Source: Lachnospiraceae bacterium (GTDB lineage: Bacteria > Bacillota > Clostridia > Lachnospirales > Lachnospiraceae). From it: a stretch of DNA of 64,000 nt. How positions within the stretch are numbered: the first letter of the stretch is position 1; every line of letters starts with the position of its first letter. Below the pieces are notes generated by a model. The model searched no databases and was not told the origin of the DNA. It was given only the letters and a program-made list of their open reading frames with translations. A program made the position numbers and the translations under genes. The stretch is from the NCBI GenBank assembly GCA_024692715.1, contig JAILMH010000014.1:1-64000 (forward strand), in the 5' to 3' direction. Shown here piece after piece: positions 24,161 through 33,608 of this stretch.

Positions 24161-24595
24161 CTACCTTTCTGTAACCTCACAGCAGGTGAAATTGAGTGTA
24201 TATTTAAAATAGTCATGAATTCCATATACAGCACTCTGCACATCACTGTATCTGCCTGTGAAGATCACCGTTCCGGAAAATCTATCCATAAATCCTATAT
24301 CCACATCCCCGTACTTAAGAGCCATATCCGCAGCTATCACAACAGATTCCCATGGTGTAACATCAATTATCCCTATCGCCTCTTTATTGTGGACTTCTCC
24401 TGCGTGAACTCCTATGTTCAATGCAAGATTTGTATATACCTCTTCCCTTGAAACTCTGATGACATGCGCCATAGACATCTCGCGTCCGTTTACACGCACA
24501 CGGATAAGACGAAGATCCTTTGCATCTTCTCCGGGATTATAGCCTTCCCTATATATCTTCTCAATAAGTTCATTATTAGTCATTCGCTCTGCCAT
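24161..24595 (-). CDS. EutS-like microcompartment shell protein with N-terminal extension
   Basis: A 144-residue circularly permuted BMC-domain protein. The core (MSMAHVIRVS ... EAIGIIDVTPWESVVIAADMA ... GFMDRFSGTVIFTG) aligns with its neighbour and with EutS/PduU. It carries about 30 extra N-terminal residues (ELIEKIYREGYNPGEDAKDL) that EutS lacks, and its C-terminus is diverged. These proteins form hexagonal shell tiles. It lies 17 bases after the canonical EutS gene and 6 bases before eutP. The extension may be a targeting or capping segment; this is inference. Confidence 0.85.
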   Translation of the reverse strand: MAERMTNNELIEKIYREGYNPGEDAKDLRLIRVRVNGREMSMAHVIRVSREEVYTNLALNIGVHAGEVHNKEAIGIIDVTPWESVVIAADMALKYGDVDIGFMDRFSGTVIFTGRYSDVQSAVYGIHDYFKYTLNFTCCEVTER

Positions 24596-24612
24596 AAGCG
24601 TACTTCACCACC

Positions 24613-24975
24613 TTATCTCTTGGTTATAGGACATGAAACATATCCCAGTTCACCATTGAAATAGCTTATGACTTCCTGAATAGCCGAGGTAACAGCCTCG
24701 ATCTGGCCTGTAATGATCAAAGTTCCTGTGAAACGATCTGCAAATCCAAGATAAATATCACCGCTTTTAACAGCAATATCTGAAGCGATGATAGCAGACT
24801 CCGGCGGAGTCATATCCATTATTCCTATTGCTGCATTGTGATAATCTATAGACGGGTCTAACCCTAATTTTCGATAAATGATTGGAGACGGTCCACTGAT
24901 AACATGGGCCAATGTGATTTCTTTACCACATACAGTTTCCTGTACTATACGAATTTTCTGTTCCTGCTCACTCAT
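24613..24975 (-). CDS. eutS: EutS-type microcompartment shell protein
   Basis: A 120-residue permuted BMC-domain protein of normal EutS length. Conserved EutS segments are TLAHVISGPSPIIYRKLGL, AAIGIMDMTPPESAIIASDIA, GFADRFTGTLIITG and the C-terminal CPITKR. It is the first gene of a three-gene cluster with a second EutS-like gene and eutP. A terminator of the preceding unit lies 30 bases upstream of its start, so the promoter must be very close or transcription reads through. Confidence 0.9.
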   Translation of the reverse strand: MSEQEQKIRIVQETVCGKEITLAHVISGPSPIIYRKLGLDPSIDYHNAAIGIMDMTPPESAIIASDIAVKSGDIYLGFADRFTGTLIITGQIEAVTSAIQEVISYFNGELGYVSCPITKR

Positions 24976-25004
24976 GCTGTTTCCCTCATCTTTTATATAC
25001 TTAT

Positions 25005-25039
25005 CAAAAGACTGAACCCACTACTTGTATGTAGTGGGT
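25005..25039 (-). terminator. Intrinsic terminator after the PilZ gene
   Basis: Perfect 9-base arms ACCCACTAC (25016-25024) and GTAGTGGGT (25031-25039) are followed by TCTTTTGAT on the minus strand. It separates the c-di-GMP/phosphate unit from the eutS cluster. Confidence 0.8.
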
Positions 25040-25118
25040 CATCTTTAGATCTTTATATTATTTTACAGCATTAGCGATAGAGCTTCTTGTACTTTAATGT
25101 ACTAAATGTGGTATTAAT

Positions 25119-25799
25119 TTACACAACCGGATGATTTCCGTGTGCCTTTAGATACTCTGTCTGCTTTGTATTGATGTACTTGCTGAGATCCGCATCTGCA
25201 CCGACTATCCTGCAGCCGAGCCGCGTAACACTGCCTCCGATTTCCTGCTTACGTACGCATATCCCCACCAAAACGACCTCTGAATGAAGAACAGGATCAT
25301 GAAAGCGGCACGAAAAATGCGCTCCTCTGACATCCAGATTGCTCGGAAAATCTCTGATATTCACTGCAACACCTGACATGGAAAGATCATGAAGAGTACA
25401 TGAAAACTCCTTCTTTTTTGCCTCTCCCAATACTATCCTGCCCTCTGCATACATAGGAACTCTGTAAAAAGCTCTTCTATTGACAGTAAATCCCTCAGAA
25501 TCGCACTGAATGCAATAAGCCAGCATTCCCGGCTCATTTATAAGTGTAATTCTCACCGGCATGAATTCATAAGTCTGGTCTTCCTTGGCATCATACCAGA
25601 AAACACTGAAATGACTTATGGACAGATTCGGGGCTACCACTTTGACATAATACATTGATGCATTGGTAAAACAATGATGTCCCTTTACCTTTACATCAAA
25701 ATCATTTTCCATAATATTTACCGGAAAATCCATCTTTAGCCCATTGTTTTCCACATGGATCGTAAGTGGTTCGCCGATGCTAAGATCGTCTAGATACAT
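25119..25799 (-). CDS. PilZ-domain c-di-GMP effector
   Basis: A 226-residue protein with an N-terminal YcgR-like region (1-100) and a PilZ domain. The c-di-GMP contacts are present: Arg109/Arg113 in RRAFYR and DLSMSG at 138-143. Such proteins change partner activity when c-di-GMP binds. The gene begins 5 bases after the Na/phosphate cotransporter gene, and a GGDEF/EAL protein is encoded further upstream, so the effector and its second-messenger enzyme are in one unit. The partner is unknown; the cotransporter is an attractive candidate, but this is inference. Confidence 0.85.
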   Translation of the reverse strand: MYLDDLSIGEPLTIHVENNGLKMDFPVNIMENDFDVKVKGHHCFTNASMYYVKVVAPNLSISHFSVFWYDAKEDQTYEFMPVRITLINEPGMLAYCIQCDSEGFTVNRRAFYRVPMYAEGRIVLGEAKKKEFSCTLHDLSMSGVAVNIRDFPSNLDVRGAHFSCRFHDPVLHSEVVLVGICVRKQEIGGSVTRLGCRIVGADADLSKYINTKQTEYLKAHGNHPVV

Positions 25800-25804
25800 A
25801 TGTT

Positions 25805-27757
25805 TTAGTCCTTTTTCTTATCTTTTTTCTTCTTTTTCTTCTTTTTATCTTTTTTGTCTGAAGAGCTGCCGCCATTTAATGCCTCAGCTGCTTCTTTGCC
25901 TTCAAAGAGAAGCGGGTGATCTGCCTTAAAGGTACTCTCTACCGAATCCTCTTCCTCAGCTTCATATTTTTTCATCTTAGGAAGCTGATAGCGATTTTCG
26001 TAATAATAGACCGCCTGCTCAAACTCCTGATTCTTCTCTGCCTTAAGCATCTCAAGATATTCATGAGTATCAAATCCGTCTTCACGAACCTGAATGAGAC
26101 AGACTGCTATATTCGAACAGTGATCAGCTATGCGTTCATAATCTGTTCCTATATCTGAAAGATCAAATCCAAGCTCTATTGTACATTTGCCTTTGCTGAG
26201 TCGTCTCACATGTCGTCTCTTCACCTCATGATGAATACCGTCAATGACCTCTTCCAAAGGCTCTACGCTCTTGGCAAGTCGCACATCATTATTCTCAAAA
26301 GCCTGAATTGCGATCGTCAGTATCTCCTCAACAGCATTTCCGAAAACAGCCAGCTCATCCTGTGCACGTTCTGAGAAATGTCTCTTCTTCTCTGCCATTC
26401 TGCTTGTGACCTGAGCAACATTAAGAGCATGATCACTTATCCTCTCAAGATCACTTATCGTATGAAGCAGCACTGAAAGTGTATGGTTTGCTTCAGGAAC
26501 AAGATGATGACGGCTTACTTTCATAAGATAAGTGCCGATCTGATCCTCATAACTGTCGATCTTTTCCTCAAGTCTGATAACCTCTTCAGCCTTTTCCGGA
26601 TCATAGTTCTTTATAAGATCCATTGCTGTGAAAAGTGACTTCTTTGAAAGCTCTGCCATATCAAATGCAGCCTGCTTTGCCTGTGCAAGAGCAAACGGCG
26701 GGTTAGAGACAAAGCGATCATCAAGGATCTGAATAGCTGCAGCACTTTCTGCCTGCTCTTTTTCCTTTTCCTCGATTGGGATAGTCTTAAGGGCAAGCTT
26801 TACAAGTATACCTGAAAACGGAACCATTAACGGTGTCGAAATAAGGTTTACAAGTGTATGAATTATAGCAGGACCTGAATAGCTTGCCGGATCATTCAGG
26901 AAGCTAAAATGCAGGATCGCATTGAGAAGATAGAATCCACACATGAAAAGACCGGCCTTCAGGAAATTAAAATACAAATGCATAAGTGCTGTTCTTTTAC
27001 CGTTTTTATTTGCACCGAATGATGAAAGAATAGCTGTTATACAGGTACCAACTTCAGCACCCATTACAACAGGTACACACATTCCATATGTCATCATACC
27101 CTCGCCGGCAAAGGTCTGAACTACACCAATAGTTCCGGCCGAGCTCTGAATTATCATTGTAAATCCAATACCGATAAAGAATCCAATAATCGGATTTGAG
27201 AAACTTCTAAGGAAGTTCTGAAATTCCTCACTTGATTTAAGCGGTGATACCGAACTTGACATCATGTTCATTCCAAACATAAGAACTGAAAAGCCAAGCA
27301 GGATAGTTCCGATATTTCGTTTTTTCTCATTCTTTGAAAACATGAGAAAAGCTATGCCGATCAATGCAAGGAACGGTGTAAATGAAGTAGGCTTAAGAAG
27401 GTTTGTGAAAAAGTTTCCGCCTTCGATTCCATTAAGTGAAAGTATCCATGCCGTTACTGTAGTACCAAGGTTCGCACCCAGAATAACATTAACCGCCTGT
27501 GTAAGCTTCATGATTCCGGAATTTACCAGACCAACGACCATGACCGTTGAAGCGGATGAGGACTGCACGAGCGCAGTGATACCGATACCGAGCAGATACG
27601 CCATCCACCTGTTTGAAGTAACCTTTGCAAGCATTGACTCAAGCTTACCGCCTGCAACCTTTGTAAGGCCATCGCTCATTATATTCATTCCATAAAGGAA
27701 TAGAGCCAGACCTCCTATAATTCCAGAAATCAATTCAAATATTTCCTGTGCATTCAT
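25805..27757 (-). CDS. Na+/phosphate cotransporter family protein with PhoU-like domain
   Basis: A 650-residue protein. The N-terminal ~320 residues are membrane helices with two inverted QSSSA-type motifs (LVQSSSASTVMVVG and IIQSSAGTIGVVQ) of NptA-type cotransporters. A PhoU-like helical domain (about 340-560) and a highly charged lysine-rich tail (KKDKKKKKKKK) follow. It probably moves phosphate with sodium, the PhoU part giving regulation. The ATG at 27757 is chosen because the transmembrane domain starts right after it; an upstream in-frame ATG lacks support. It lies 82 bases after the GGDEF/EAL gene and 5 bases before the PilZ gene. Confidence 0.85.
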   Translation of the reverse strand: MNAQEIFELISGIIGGLALFLYGMNIMSDGLTKVAGGKLESMLAKVTSNRWMAYLLGIGITALVQSSSASTVMVVGLVNSGIMKLTQAVNVILGANLGTTVTAWILSLNGIEGGNFFTNLLKPTSFTPFLALIGIAFLMFSKNEKKRNIGTILLGFSVLMFGMNMMSSSVSPLKSSEEFQNFLRSFSNPIIGFFIGIGFTMIIQSSAGTIGVVQTFAGEGMMTYGMCVPVVMGAEVGTCITAILSSFGANKNGKRTALMHLYFNFLKAGLFMCGFYLLNAILHFSFLNDPASYSGPAIIHTLVNLISTPLMVPFSGILVKLALKTIPIEEKEKEQAESAAAIQILDDRFVSNPPFALAQAKQAAFDMAELSKKSLFTAMDLIKNYDPEKAEEVIRLEEKIDSYEDQIGTYLMKVSRHHLVPEANHTLSVLLHTISDLERISDHALNVAQVTSRMAEKKRHFSERAQDELAVFGNAVEEILTIAIQAFENNDVRLAKSVEPLEEVIDGIHHEVKRRHVRRLSKGKCTIELGFDLSDIGTDYERIADHCSNIAVCLIQVREDGFDTHEYLEMLKAEKNQEFEQAVYYYENRYQLPKMKKYEAEEEDSVESTFKADHPLLFEGKEAAEALNGGSSSDKKDKKKKKKKKDKKKD

Positions 27758-27839
27758 TTTTTTCTCTCTCTTTACTATGTTTTTACAATCTTTTCTACTA
27801 TACCATACTTTGCACAGACAATGATACATTTTAAGCAAA

Positions 27840-30467
27840 CTATCTGCTATCTTTTCTCTGTTTTTCCACTAATGCCTCAAATTCACTGACAGGCATAGGT
27901 TTATAAAAATAAAATCCCTGGCAGTATTTGCAGCCGATACTCGTCAAAAGTCTGCACTGCTCCTCTGTTTCAACCCCTTCTGTTATTACTGTCATATCCA
28001 GCAGATTAGCCATACTTACAACAGATTCGATTATATACATACTCTTAGGGTCTTCATTCTGTGTAAGAAGGAATTTCCTATCCATTTTCAATACGTCAAT
28101 ATTTATACTCTTGAGCATATTTAGTGACGAATATCCGCTTCCAAAATCATCAAGCAGGATCTTAAAGCCATATTCATGGAGAGTTTTTATGGTCTCATCT
28201 AGTTTTTTACTGTTTTCAGAATATGCGCTTTCTGTTATCTCTATTTCAAGCCATTCCGGTTTTATCTCGTATTTATTTACCAGAAAATCAAAGTACGAAG
28301 CGATATCCATAAAATGAATATCTATACGCGACACATTGACAGAAGCCGGCAGCGGCTCTATTCCTCTGTCTGAAAGGTTTTTGAGCCATTTACATACCTC
28401 TTCCCATATATGCCTGTCTACGGCCACGATATAGCCGTTATTTTCCATTGCTTCAACAAATTCACCGGGAGGTACTATCTCCCCATTATGCATCCACCTT
28501 ACGAGCGCTTCCGAGCCAATTATCCTTCCGGTCTCTATCTCAACCTTTGGCTGAAGATAAATGCAGAATTCGCCCTCCTGAAGTCCCTTTGTAGCATCCA
28601 TCAGAAGAAGCTGGGTATTTCTCATTTTCTGATAGCTCGACTCATCATAAAAGCATATATGATTAGAAAAATTGCCGCGAATATTCGCCAGTGCCACAAG
28701 TGCCTTATCATAGCGCTCCGTCATATATTCATTCCTGTCTGAAGAAATATACACACCAAAAGAAGGCGAAAATCCATCCTTAAAATCGATTCTCTCCGTT
28801 CTCTGATTAATTATATTTCTGATTTTATCCTGATCAAATTTATGCATAGGAAAAATCATGCAGAAATTATCTCCATTAAGATATTCCACACGACCATTCC
28901 ATTTTCTCATTTCTGAGGTCATTTCATCATTAAAAAGTTTTAAATACTTGTCTCCTGCCCTTCTTCCAAAAATATCATTGTAAAGCTTAAAATTGTTAAT
29001 ATCACAGGCAATCGTGCAGATATACGGTGCTTCTATGGAATGAAGCCAGTTATCTGCACCGCTGAAGATATCCATGGACTTATCCATTGCAAAAATCTCA
29101 TGGCTCTCAATATCCCCAACAGGGTCCAGTTTTTCATCGAACTGCTTTGAAAAGCAAAGAAAGGTCGGATCATCCACATTTCCGGCAAGTAATATCACCG
29201 TTATCCTATACCATTTCCACTGTCCGTCACTGCTGGCGATCCTAAAATTCTGGTAAATACTATGTCCGGAGGTTCTATGTTTTAATGCCTCCAGCATATT
29301 TGTCTGATTCCAGAATTCCCTGAATCGTACCTGATCCAGTGGGTGTACGAACTGCATCTCTCTGTTTTTCAGCTTTTTATAAAAACCATATTCAAACTCA
29401 GTTTTCTTTCCAAACCTCGAATAAAGAGTTCTATAGGTATCCTTAAGCGGATGAACCTCGACCATCTCATCAAAGAGATCCGTGGCATGCATAATATCCG
29501 TTTCTTCTCCGCTTAAGAGCTTTTTCTCCTCATAAACATGCGTATCAGCTTCAAGCATGAGTTCTTCGAAATTACCCTGATAAAAGTCTTCGAATACCGC
29601 TCCCATCGAAGCACTCACACTATTATTATTAAACTGTGCTTTAAGAGTACGTATGATATTTCCAATCTCTTTTTTTTCGATATTCCTGCTTATGCATATG
29701 AACTCATCTTCGCAGATCCTGAACGTATTTTCAGTGCCAAAAAAAGAGGTAAGTATATCCGATACGATAACTAGCATATCGTTTCCAACCTGAGTTCCGC
29801 GAGTCTCATTTATCACCCTGAGTTCATAAAAAGAAATGTAAAAAACCGCCAGCCTTGAGCCCGGACTGATCTTATCTATACAATCCACAAGAGCACGCCT
29901 GTTGCCTGTCCCTGTCAATTTATCATAATAACCTATATGCTCGATCCTGTTTCTTAGATGCTTTGAATGTATCAGAGATGCCACATAGATACTCATTATA
30001 TTTGCAAGTACTGAGAGCTCTTTGACGCTTTTGGCCCCAAGGTTTTCTATCTTCCAGTATCCCAGATCAGTTCCTTCAAATATCAACTGCCCTGCCATCA
30101 TAGAAGTCAGTCCCTCTTTAGCCATATATTCATAAAGCGCAGAATCCTCTTCTTTTATATCTCCGATGTCATCTATCGCAACATTTTCATCATTTAAGAA
30201 ATACTGATAAAAGCAGCGGACATCATCCCAGTTCATATCCTGCTGAATCTTTTTCTTTGAAGGCGCTCCTTCTGTACACCACTCCCTGGTAACACGATAT
30301 TTACCATTTTGTGATTTTTCAACAACCATGAGTCTTTCAGCCCGAAGCGCCTTGCCCAAAAATTCCATAAGTGCTTTTACAGAATCTTCTGAAGACGCAA
30401 AAAGTACAGCTTTTCTAAGCTGCTTTTCGAGTTGTTTTATTCTATACTCATTATTCGCTGTTTTCAT
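27840..30467 (-). CDS. GAF-GGDEF-GGDEF-EAL c-di-GMP phosphodiesterase
   Basis: An 875-residue cytosolic protein. In order: a GAF-like sensor (about 15-165), a first GGDEF domain whose signature has decayed to CEDEF, a PAS-like region around 360-450, a second GGDEF domain reading NGDNF, and a C-terminal EAL domain (about 610-865). The EAL motif is intact (SEALVRW), with DDFGSGYSS and EGVETEEQ, so it should hydrolyse c-di-GMP. The two degenerate GGDEF domains probably bind GTP or regulate. The ATG at 30467 has GGGGG six bases upstream and is chosen over a TTG at 30479. It leads a unit with the cotransporter and PilZ genes. Confidence 0.85.
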   Translation of the reverse strand: MKTANNEYRIKQLEKQLRKAVLFASSEDSVKALMEFLGKALRAERLMVVEKSQNGKYRVTREWCTEGAPSKKKIQQDMNWDDVRCFYQYFLNDENVAIDDIGDIKEEDSALYEYMAKEGLTSMMAGQLIFEGTDLGYWKIENLGAKSVKELSVLANIMSIYVASLIHSKHLRNRIEHIGYYDKLTGTGNRRALVDCIDKISPGSRLAVFYISFYELRVINETRGTQVGNDMLVIVSDILTSFFGTENTFRICEDEFICISRNIEKKEIGNIIRTLKAQFNNNSVSASMGAVFEDFYQGNFEELMLEADTHVYEEKKLLSGEETDIMHATDLFDEMVEVHPLKDTYRTLYSRFGKKTEFEYGFYKKLKNREMQFVHPLDQVRFREFWNQTNMLEALKHRTSGHSIYQNFRIASSDGQWKWYRITVILLAGNVDDPTFLCFSKQFDEKLDPVGDIESHEIFAMDKSMDIFSGADNWLHSIEAPYICTIACDINNFKLYNDIFGRRAGDKYLKLFNDEMTSEMRKWNGRVEYLNGDNFCMIFPMHKFDQDKIRNIINQRTERIDFKDGFSPSFGVYISSDRNEYMTERYDKALVALANIRGNFSNHICFYDESSYQKMRNTQLLLMDATKGLQEGEFCIYLQPKVEIETGRIIGSEALVRWMHNGEIVPPGEFVEAMENNGYIVAVDRHIWEEVCKWLKNLSDRGIEPLPASVNVSRIDIHFMDIASYFDFLVNKYEIKPEWLEIEITESAYSENSKKLDETIKTLHEYGFKILLDDFGSGYSSLNMLKSINIDVLKMDRKFLLTQNEDPKSMYIIESVVSMANLLDMTVITEGVETEEQCRLLTSIGCKYCQGFYFYKPMPVSEFEALVEKQRKDSR

Positions 30468-30552
30468 TGCGACCCCCAAATAAAGATAAAATCCTATATA
30501 TAGTTAATATTATCACAAATAGTATGGGACTTCTGTTCTTTATTAAGGACAG

Positions 30553-30589
30553 AAAAAGGGCATCCGGACAATGTCCGAACACCCTTTTT
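30553..30589 (-). terminator. Intrinsic terminator after the APC permease gene
   Basis: Outer arms AAAAAGGG/CCCTTTTT and inner arms CGGAC/GTCCG form a long stem followed by T-rich sequence on both strands. It ends the aminopeptidase-permease operon. Confidence 0.85.
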
Positions 30590-30635
30590 ATATCTGATCA
30601 GCCACATAACTATAACTGACCGGACAATTTCTAAA

Positions 30636-32057
30636 TTATTTATTTCTCTGCATCTTTGCAATCTTTGGAAGGATCATTCCAAGAGCTGTAAGTACTACAG
30701 GTGTGCAAATATTAAGTGCCATTGTAAATGGATCCTTATCATACATACCCATGATGCAGCATGCTGCTGTTACAAGGAAGCACCAGATACCGGCTGCCAA
30801 TGCAAGACCATGACTTCTTACAAAACGATACTCCGGATTGAACTTCTCCTCTGCCTTACGAAGTGCGATGTAAGCAGCAAATACCCAAAGGTAACGAAGT
30901 GGCATACATACTGAGTTAAGCTTATTGAGCTGACTGAGTACGGAAGCTGCTCCCGGAACTACTGACTGAATGAGAATGATGGCACCGGAAAGAACCATTA
31001 CCATCTTAATACCGTTAACATATGCACCATGCTCATTTTTCTTAAGGAGTGAGCTTGGGATATATTCACGTGAAGCCTCATTGTCGAGAAGCATACGAAG
31101 CGGTGCATCAATACTGATAACCAGTGTTGAAAGCTGACCGATAACATTACATACAGCGTAAATGATCATGATGAGGTTACCAACATGATAGTACTGACCA
31201 AGCTTCTGGAAAGCCCAGTATGAACCGTTTGAAACATATGAATGGAATGACTCATCTGAAGCATTGATAACTGCAGGGTCGAACATCATACCCATTGCAA
31301 CTGTTCCGAGCATGGCACAAACAACTACCATGATCGCAAGCGAGATCATACCCTTAGGGAAGCCCTTACTTGGGTTCTCAACCTTATTTACGTATGGAGA
31401 GATCTTCTCACATCCGCCTACAGCAAATACAAGGATTGAAAGTGATGTAAAGTATCCTACGTTGAACTGCGGGATCAGGCTCTTCATGCTGAAATCCATA
31501 GAAACGTAATCAGCACCAGGATTAATGGCAGGTGCTGCAAACATCATAAGGATGTAAAGGATGGACATTACGAACATACTTGTTCCTGCAAGTGTTGCGA
31601 GCTTCTTAAGAGGATTAAGTCCACGGCTTGCTACCCAGCAGAAGAAAAGGAACACGATAAGTGTTGCGATCTGAACATAGATAGTCGGAAGTGTATCGTA
31701 TGTCTCTGCGTTCTGGAATACAGCCCAGCTAAGTGCCTTAAGTCCGCCTGATGACTTACTTGCAATATATGTTACGTGACATGCCCAATAAGTCCAGCCT
31801 GCATAATATGCAAGTTTTGTACCCATTGTTTCGTTTATCCATGAGCTGACACCGCCGCCGTCATTCTTGAAAGCAGAACCAAGCTCACCAACCATAAGTG
31901 CATATGGTACGAAATACAGAAGGAACATAAAGATCCAGCTGAATATTACCTGAATTCCGTTAAAATAAACGAAACCGTTTGCTACATTACCGAAGCCCCA
32001 TACTGTTGAAAATGCCATAAACGCAAGCGTATGCCATTTCATTTTTTTATTATCCAT
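30636..32057 (-). CDS. APC-superfamily amino acid permease
   Basis: A 473-residue protein with about twelve membrane helices. The first helix (FMAFSTVWGFGNVANGF) and GELGSAFKNDGGGVSSWI are typical of APC amino acid/glutamate-GABA antiporter-type permeases. It moves an amino acid across the cytoplasmic membrane; the substrate is not predictable. It follows the M18 aminopeptidase by 49 bases and ends in a strong terminator, so the pair likely couples peptide breakdown with amino acid uptake or export. Confidence 0.85.
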   Translation of the reverse strand: MDNKKMKWHTLAFMAFSTVWGFGNVANGFVYFNGIQVIFSWIFMFLLYFVPYALMVGELGSAFKNDGGGVSSWINETMGTKLAYYAGWTYWACHVTYIASKSSGGLKALSWAVFQNAETYDTLPTIYVQIATLIVFLFFCWVASRGLNPLKKLATLAGTSMFVMSILYILMMFAAPAINPGADYVSMDFSMKSLIPQFNVGYFTSLSILVFAVGGCEKISPYVNKVENPSKGFPKGMISLAIMVVVCAMLGTVAMGMMFDPAVINASDESFHSYVSNGSYWAFQKLGQYYHVGNLIMIIYAVCNVIGQLSTLVISIDAPLRMLLDNEASREYIPSSLLKKNEHGAYVNGIKMVMVLSGAIILIQSVVPGAASVLSQLNKLNSVCMPLRYLWVFAAYIALRKAEEKFNPEYRFVRSHGLALAAGIWCFLVTAACCIMGMYDKDPFTMALNICTPVVLTALGMILPKIAKMQRNK

Positions 32058-32106
32058 TGCGTTAAAAATTCTCCTGTTTAGTTTTCAATGTGCGCAAATA
32101 AATTTA

Positions 32107-33444
32107 TCAGAACTCAATTTTATAATTTCCGTTGCCTACACCTGTGATAGTTGAGGCGAATAACTTACCTGCCGCATTAATAAGATATGCAGTATCCTTT
32201 GCTCCTGCTGTCTCATAAGGAGAATGCATAGCAAGCTGAGGAAGACCTATATCTACTGTATTTAGCGCTACCTGCGAATTAGAAATATTACCCAGTGTTG
32301 AGCCTCCGAGCATATCAGAACGATTTGTAAAAGTCTGATAAGGAACATCTGCCGCATCACAGATTTCTCTGAAGATTGCTCCCGAAACAGCATCTGTAGT
32401 ATATTTCTGATTTGCACTATATTTAATGACAATACCCTTGTTCATGTATGAACGGTTTGTAGGATCTGACTTATCTGAGTGATTTGGATGTACCGCATGT
32501 GCGTTGTCTGCCGATACCATAAAGCTTGATGTAAGAGCTATGTGGTAATCTTCCTCACTTCTTCCAAGTGCAGAATTGATTCTGTGAAGAGTATCCTTAA
32601 GGAATGTAGAAGCTGCTCCCTGCTTGGTTCCGCTTCCCACCTCTTCGTTATCATAGACACAGTGAACAGCCACTGAATCCTTCGGCTGTGAATTAATGAT
32701 TCCCCTGAGTGACGCAAATGCACACTGAAGATCATCAAGTCTTCCTGAAGAAATATATTCGCCGTTAACACCGACGACTGTTCCCTTCATACGGTTATAA
32801 AGGAAAAGGTCTGTATCGATTATATCATCTGCTGAAACGCCCGCTTCTTCAGCAACAATATTAAGGAATTTATCCTTAGAATCACTATCACCAAAAAGAG
32901 GAAGCATATCAACCTGTGCGTTGAACTTATAACCATCGTTGACTTCGCGATTCATGTGGATGCAAAGATTAGGGATTATAACGAGGTCACGGTCGATATT
33001 AACAAGTCTCGTTTCTACTCCATTTCCTGTCCTTACAAGCACACGTCCTGCAACTGATAACGGTCTGTCAAGCCAAGGTGCACAGATCATTCCACCATAT
33101 TTTTCGACATTGAGCTTAACATATTCTTTGTCTACTTCGATTTCAGCATTTGTCTTAATCTTAAAGGTTGGAGAGTCACAATGACTTGCCATGATATTAA
33201 AGCCTTTGAATTCTGTCTTTGGAATTCTGAAAGCAATAATCGCAGAGTCATTTCTTGTAACAAAATAGCTTCCGCCATTTTCAAGGCCCCACTTTTCACC
33301 CTCATGAAGTTCACTGAAACCTGCATTGAGAAGCTCTGTTCTCATGTTAGAACAGGCAAAGAATGCGTTTGGACTTCTGTCGATAAAGTCCAGAAGATCT
33401 CGATTTACATTTTCGAATTCTTCACGGTTTTCTAGTTTACTCAT
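32107..33444 (-). CDS. M18-family metalloaminopeptidase
   Basis: A 445-residue cytosolic zinc aminopeptidase of the M18 (aspartyl aminopeptidase-like) family. Metal-binding and catalytic segments are ASHCDSPTFKIK, YDNEEVGSGTKQGAAS and SADNAHAVHPNH. It removes N-terminal residues, often acidic ones, from peptides. The ATG at 33444 has AAAGGA eight bases upstream and is chosen over an upstream ATG at 33480. A strong promoter lies at 33488-33516. It is the first gene of an operon with an amino acid permease. Confidence 0.9.
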   Translation of the reverse strand: MSKLENREEFENVNRDLLDFIDRSPNAFFACSNMRTELLNAGFSELHEGEKWGLENGGSYFVTRNDSAIIAFRIPKTEFKGFNIMASHCDSPTFKIKTNAEIEVDKEYVKLNVEKYGGMICAPWLDRPLSVAGRVLVRTGNGVETRLVNIDRDLVIIPNLCIHMNREVNDGYKFNAQVDMLPLFGDSDSKDKFLNIVAEEAGVSADDIIDTDLFLYNRMKGTVVGVNGEYISSGRLDDLQCAFASLRGIINSQPKDSVAVHCVYDNEEVGSGTKQGAASTFLKDTLHRINSALGRSEEDYHIALTSSFMVSADNAHAVHPNHSDKSDPTNRSYMNKGIVIKYSANQKYTTDAVSGAIFREICDAADVPYQTFTNRSDMLGGSTLGNISNSQVALNTVDIGLPQLAMHSPYETAGAKDTAYLINAAGKLFASTITGVGNGNYKIEF

Positions 33445-33487
33445 TTGCACATTCCTTTCGTTATTTTTATAACAGCACACGTCGGTG

Positions 33488-33516
33488 ATTATACTACATT
33501 ACATTAGCTTTGTGAA
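33488..33516 (-). promoter_or_regulatory. Strong sigma-A promoter of the aminopeptidase-permease operon
   Basis: TTCACA (33511-33516, five of six consensus) and TATAAT (33488-33493, perfect) have a 17-base spacer on the minus strand. Upstream lies an unusual stretch with repeated TAGCGGTG units and GCTGTA/TACAGC dyad, possibly regulatory. Confidence 0.75.
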
Positions 33517-33608
33517 CTTCTATGCTGTAACGTTTCACCGCTATATTACTACACCGCTACGTCGCTACAGCGTTATATTGCTTCACAGTTTTAGTACGTT
33601 AATTTGTA

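Noticed and set aside
23663-24975. Start of an ethanolamine utilisation operon
   Set aside because: Neighbours on both sides are unrelated and separated by terminators; no ethanolamine ammonia-lyase or other eut enzymes are present.
33522-33580. GC-rich repeats upstream of the aminopeptidase promoter as a possible tRNA or riboswitch
   Set aside because: No cloverleaf or conserved riboswitch core could be drawn; only loose TAGCGGTG repeats are present.
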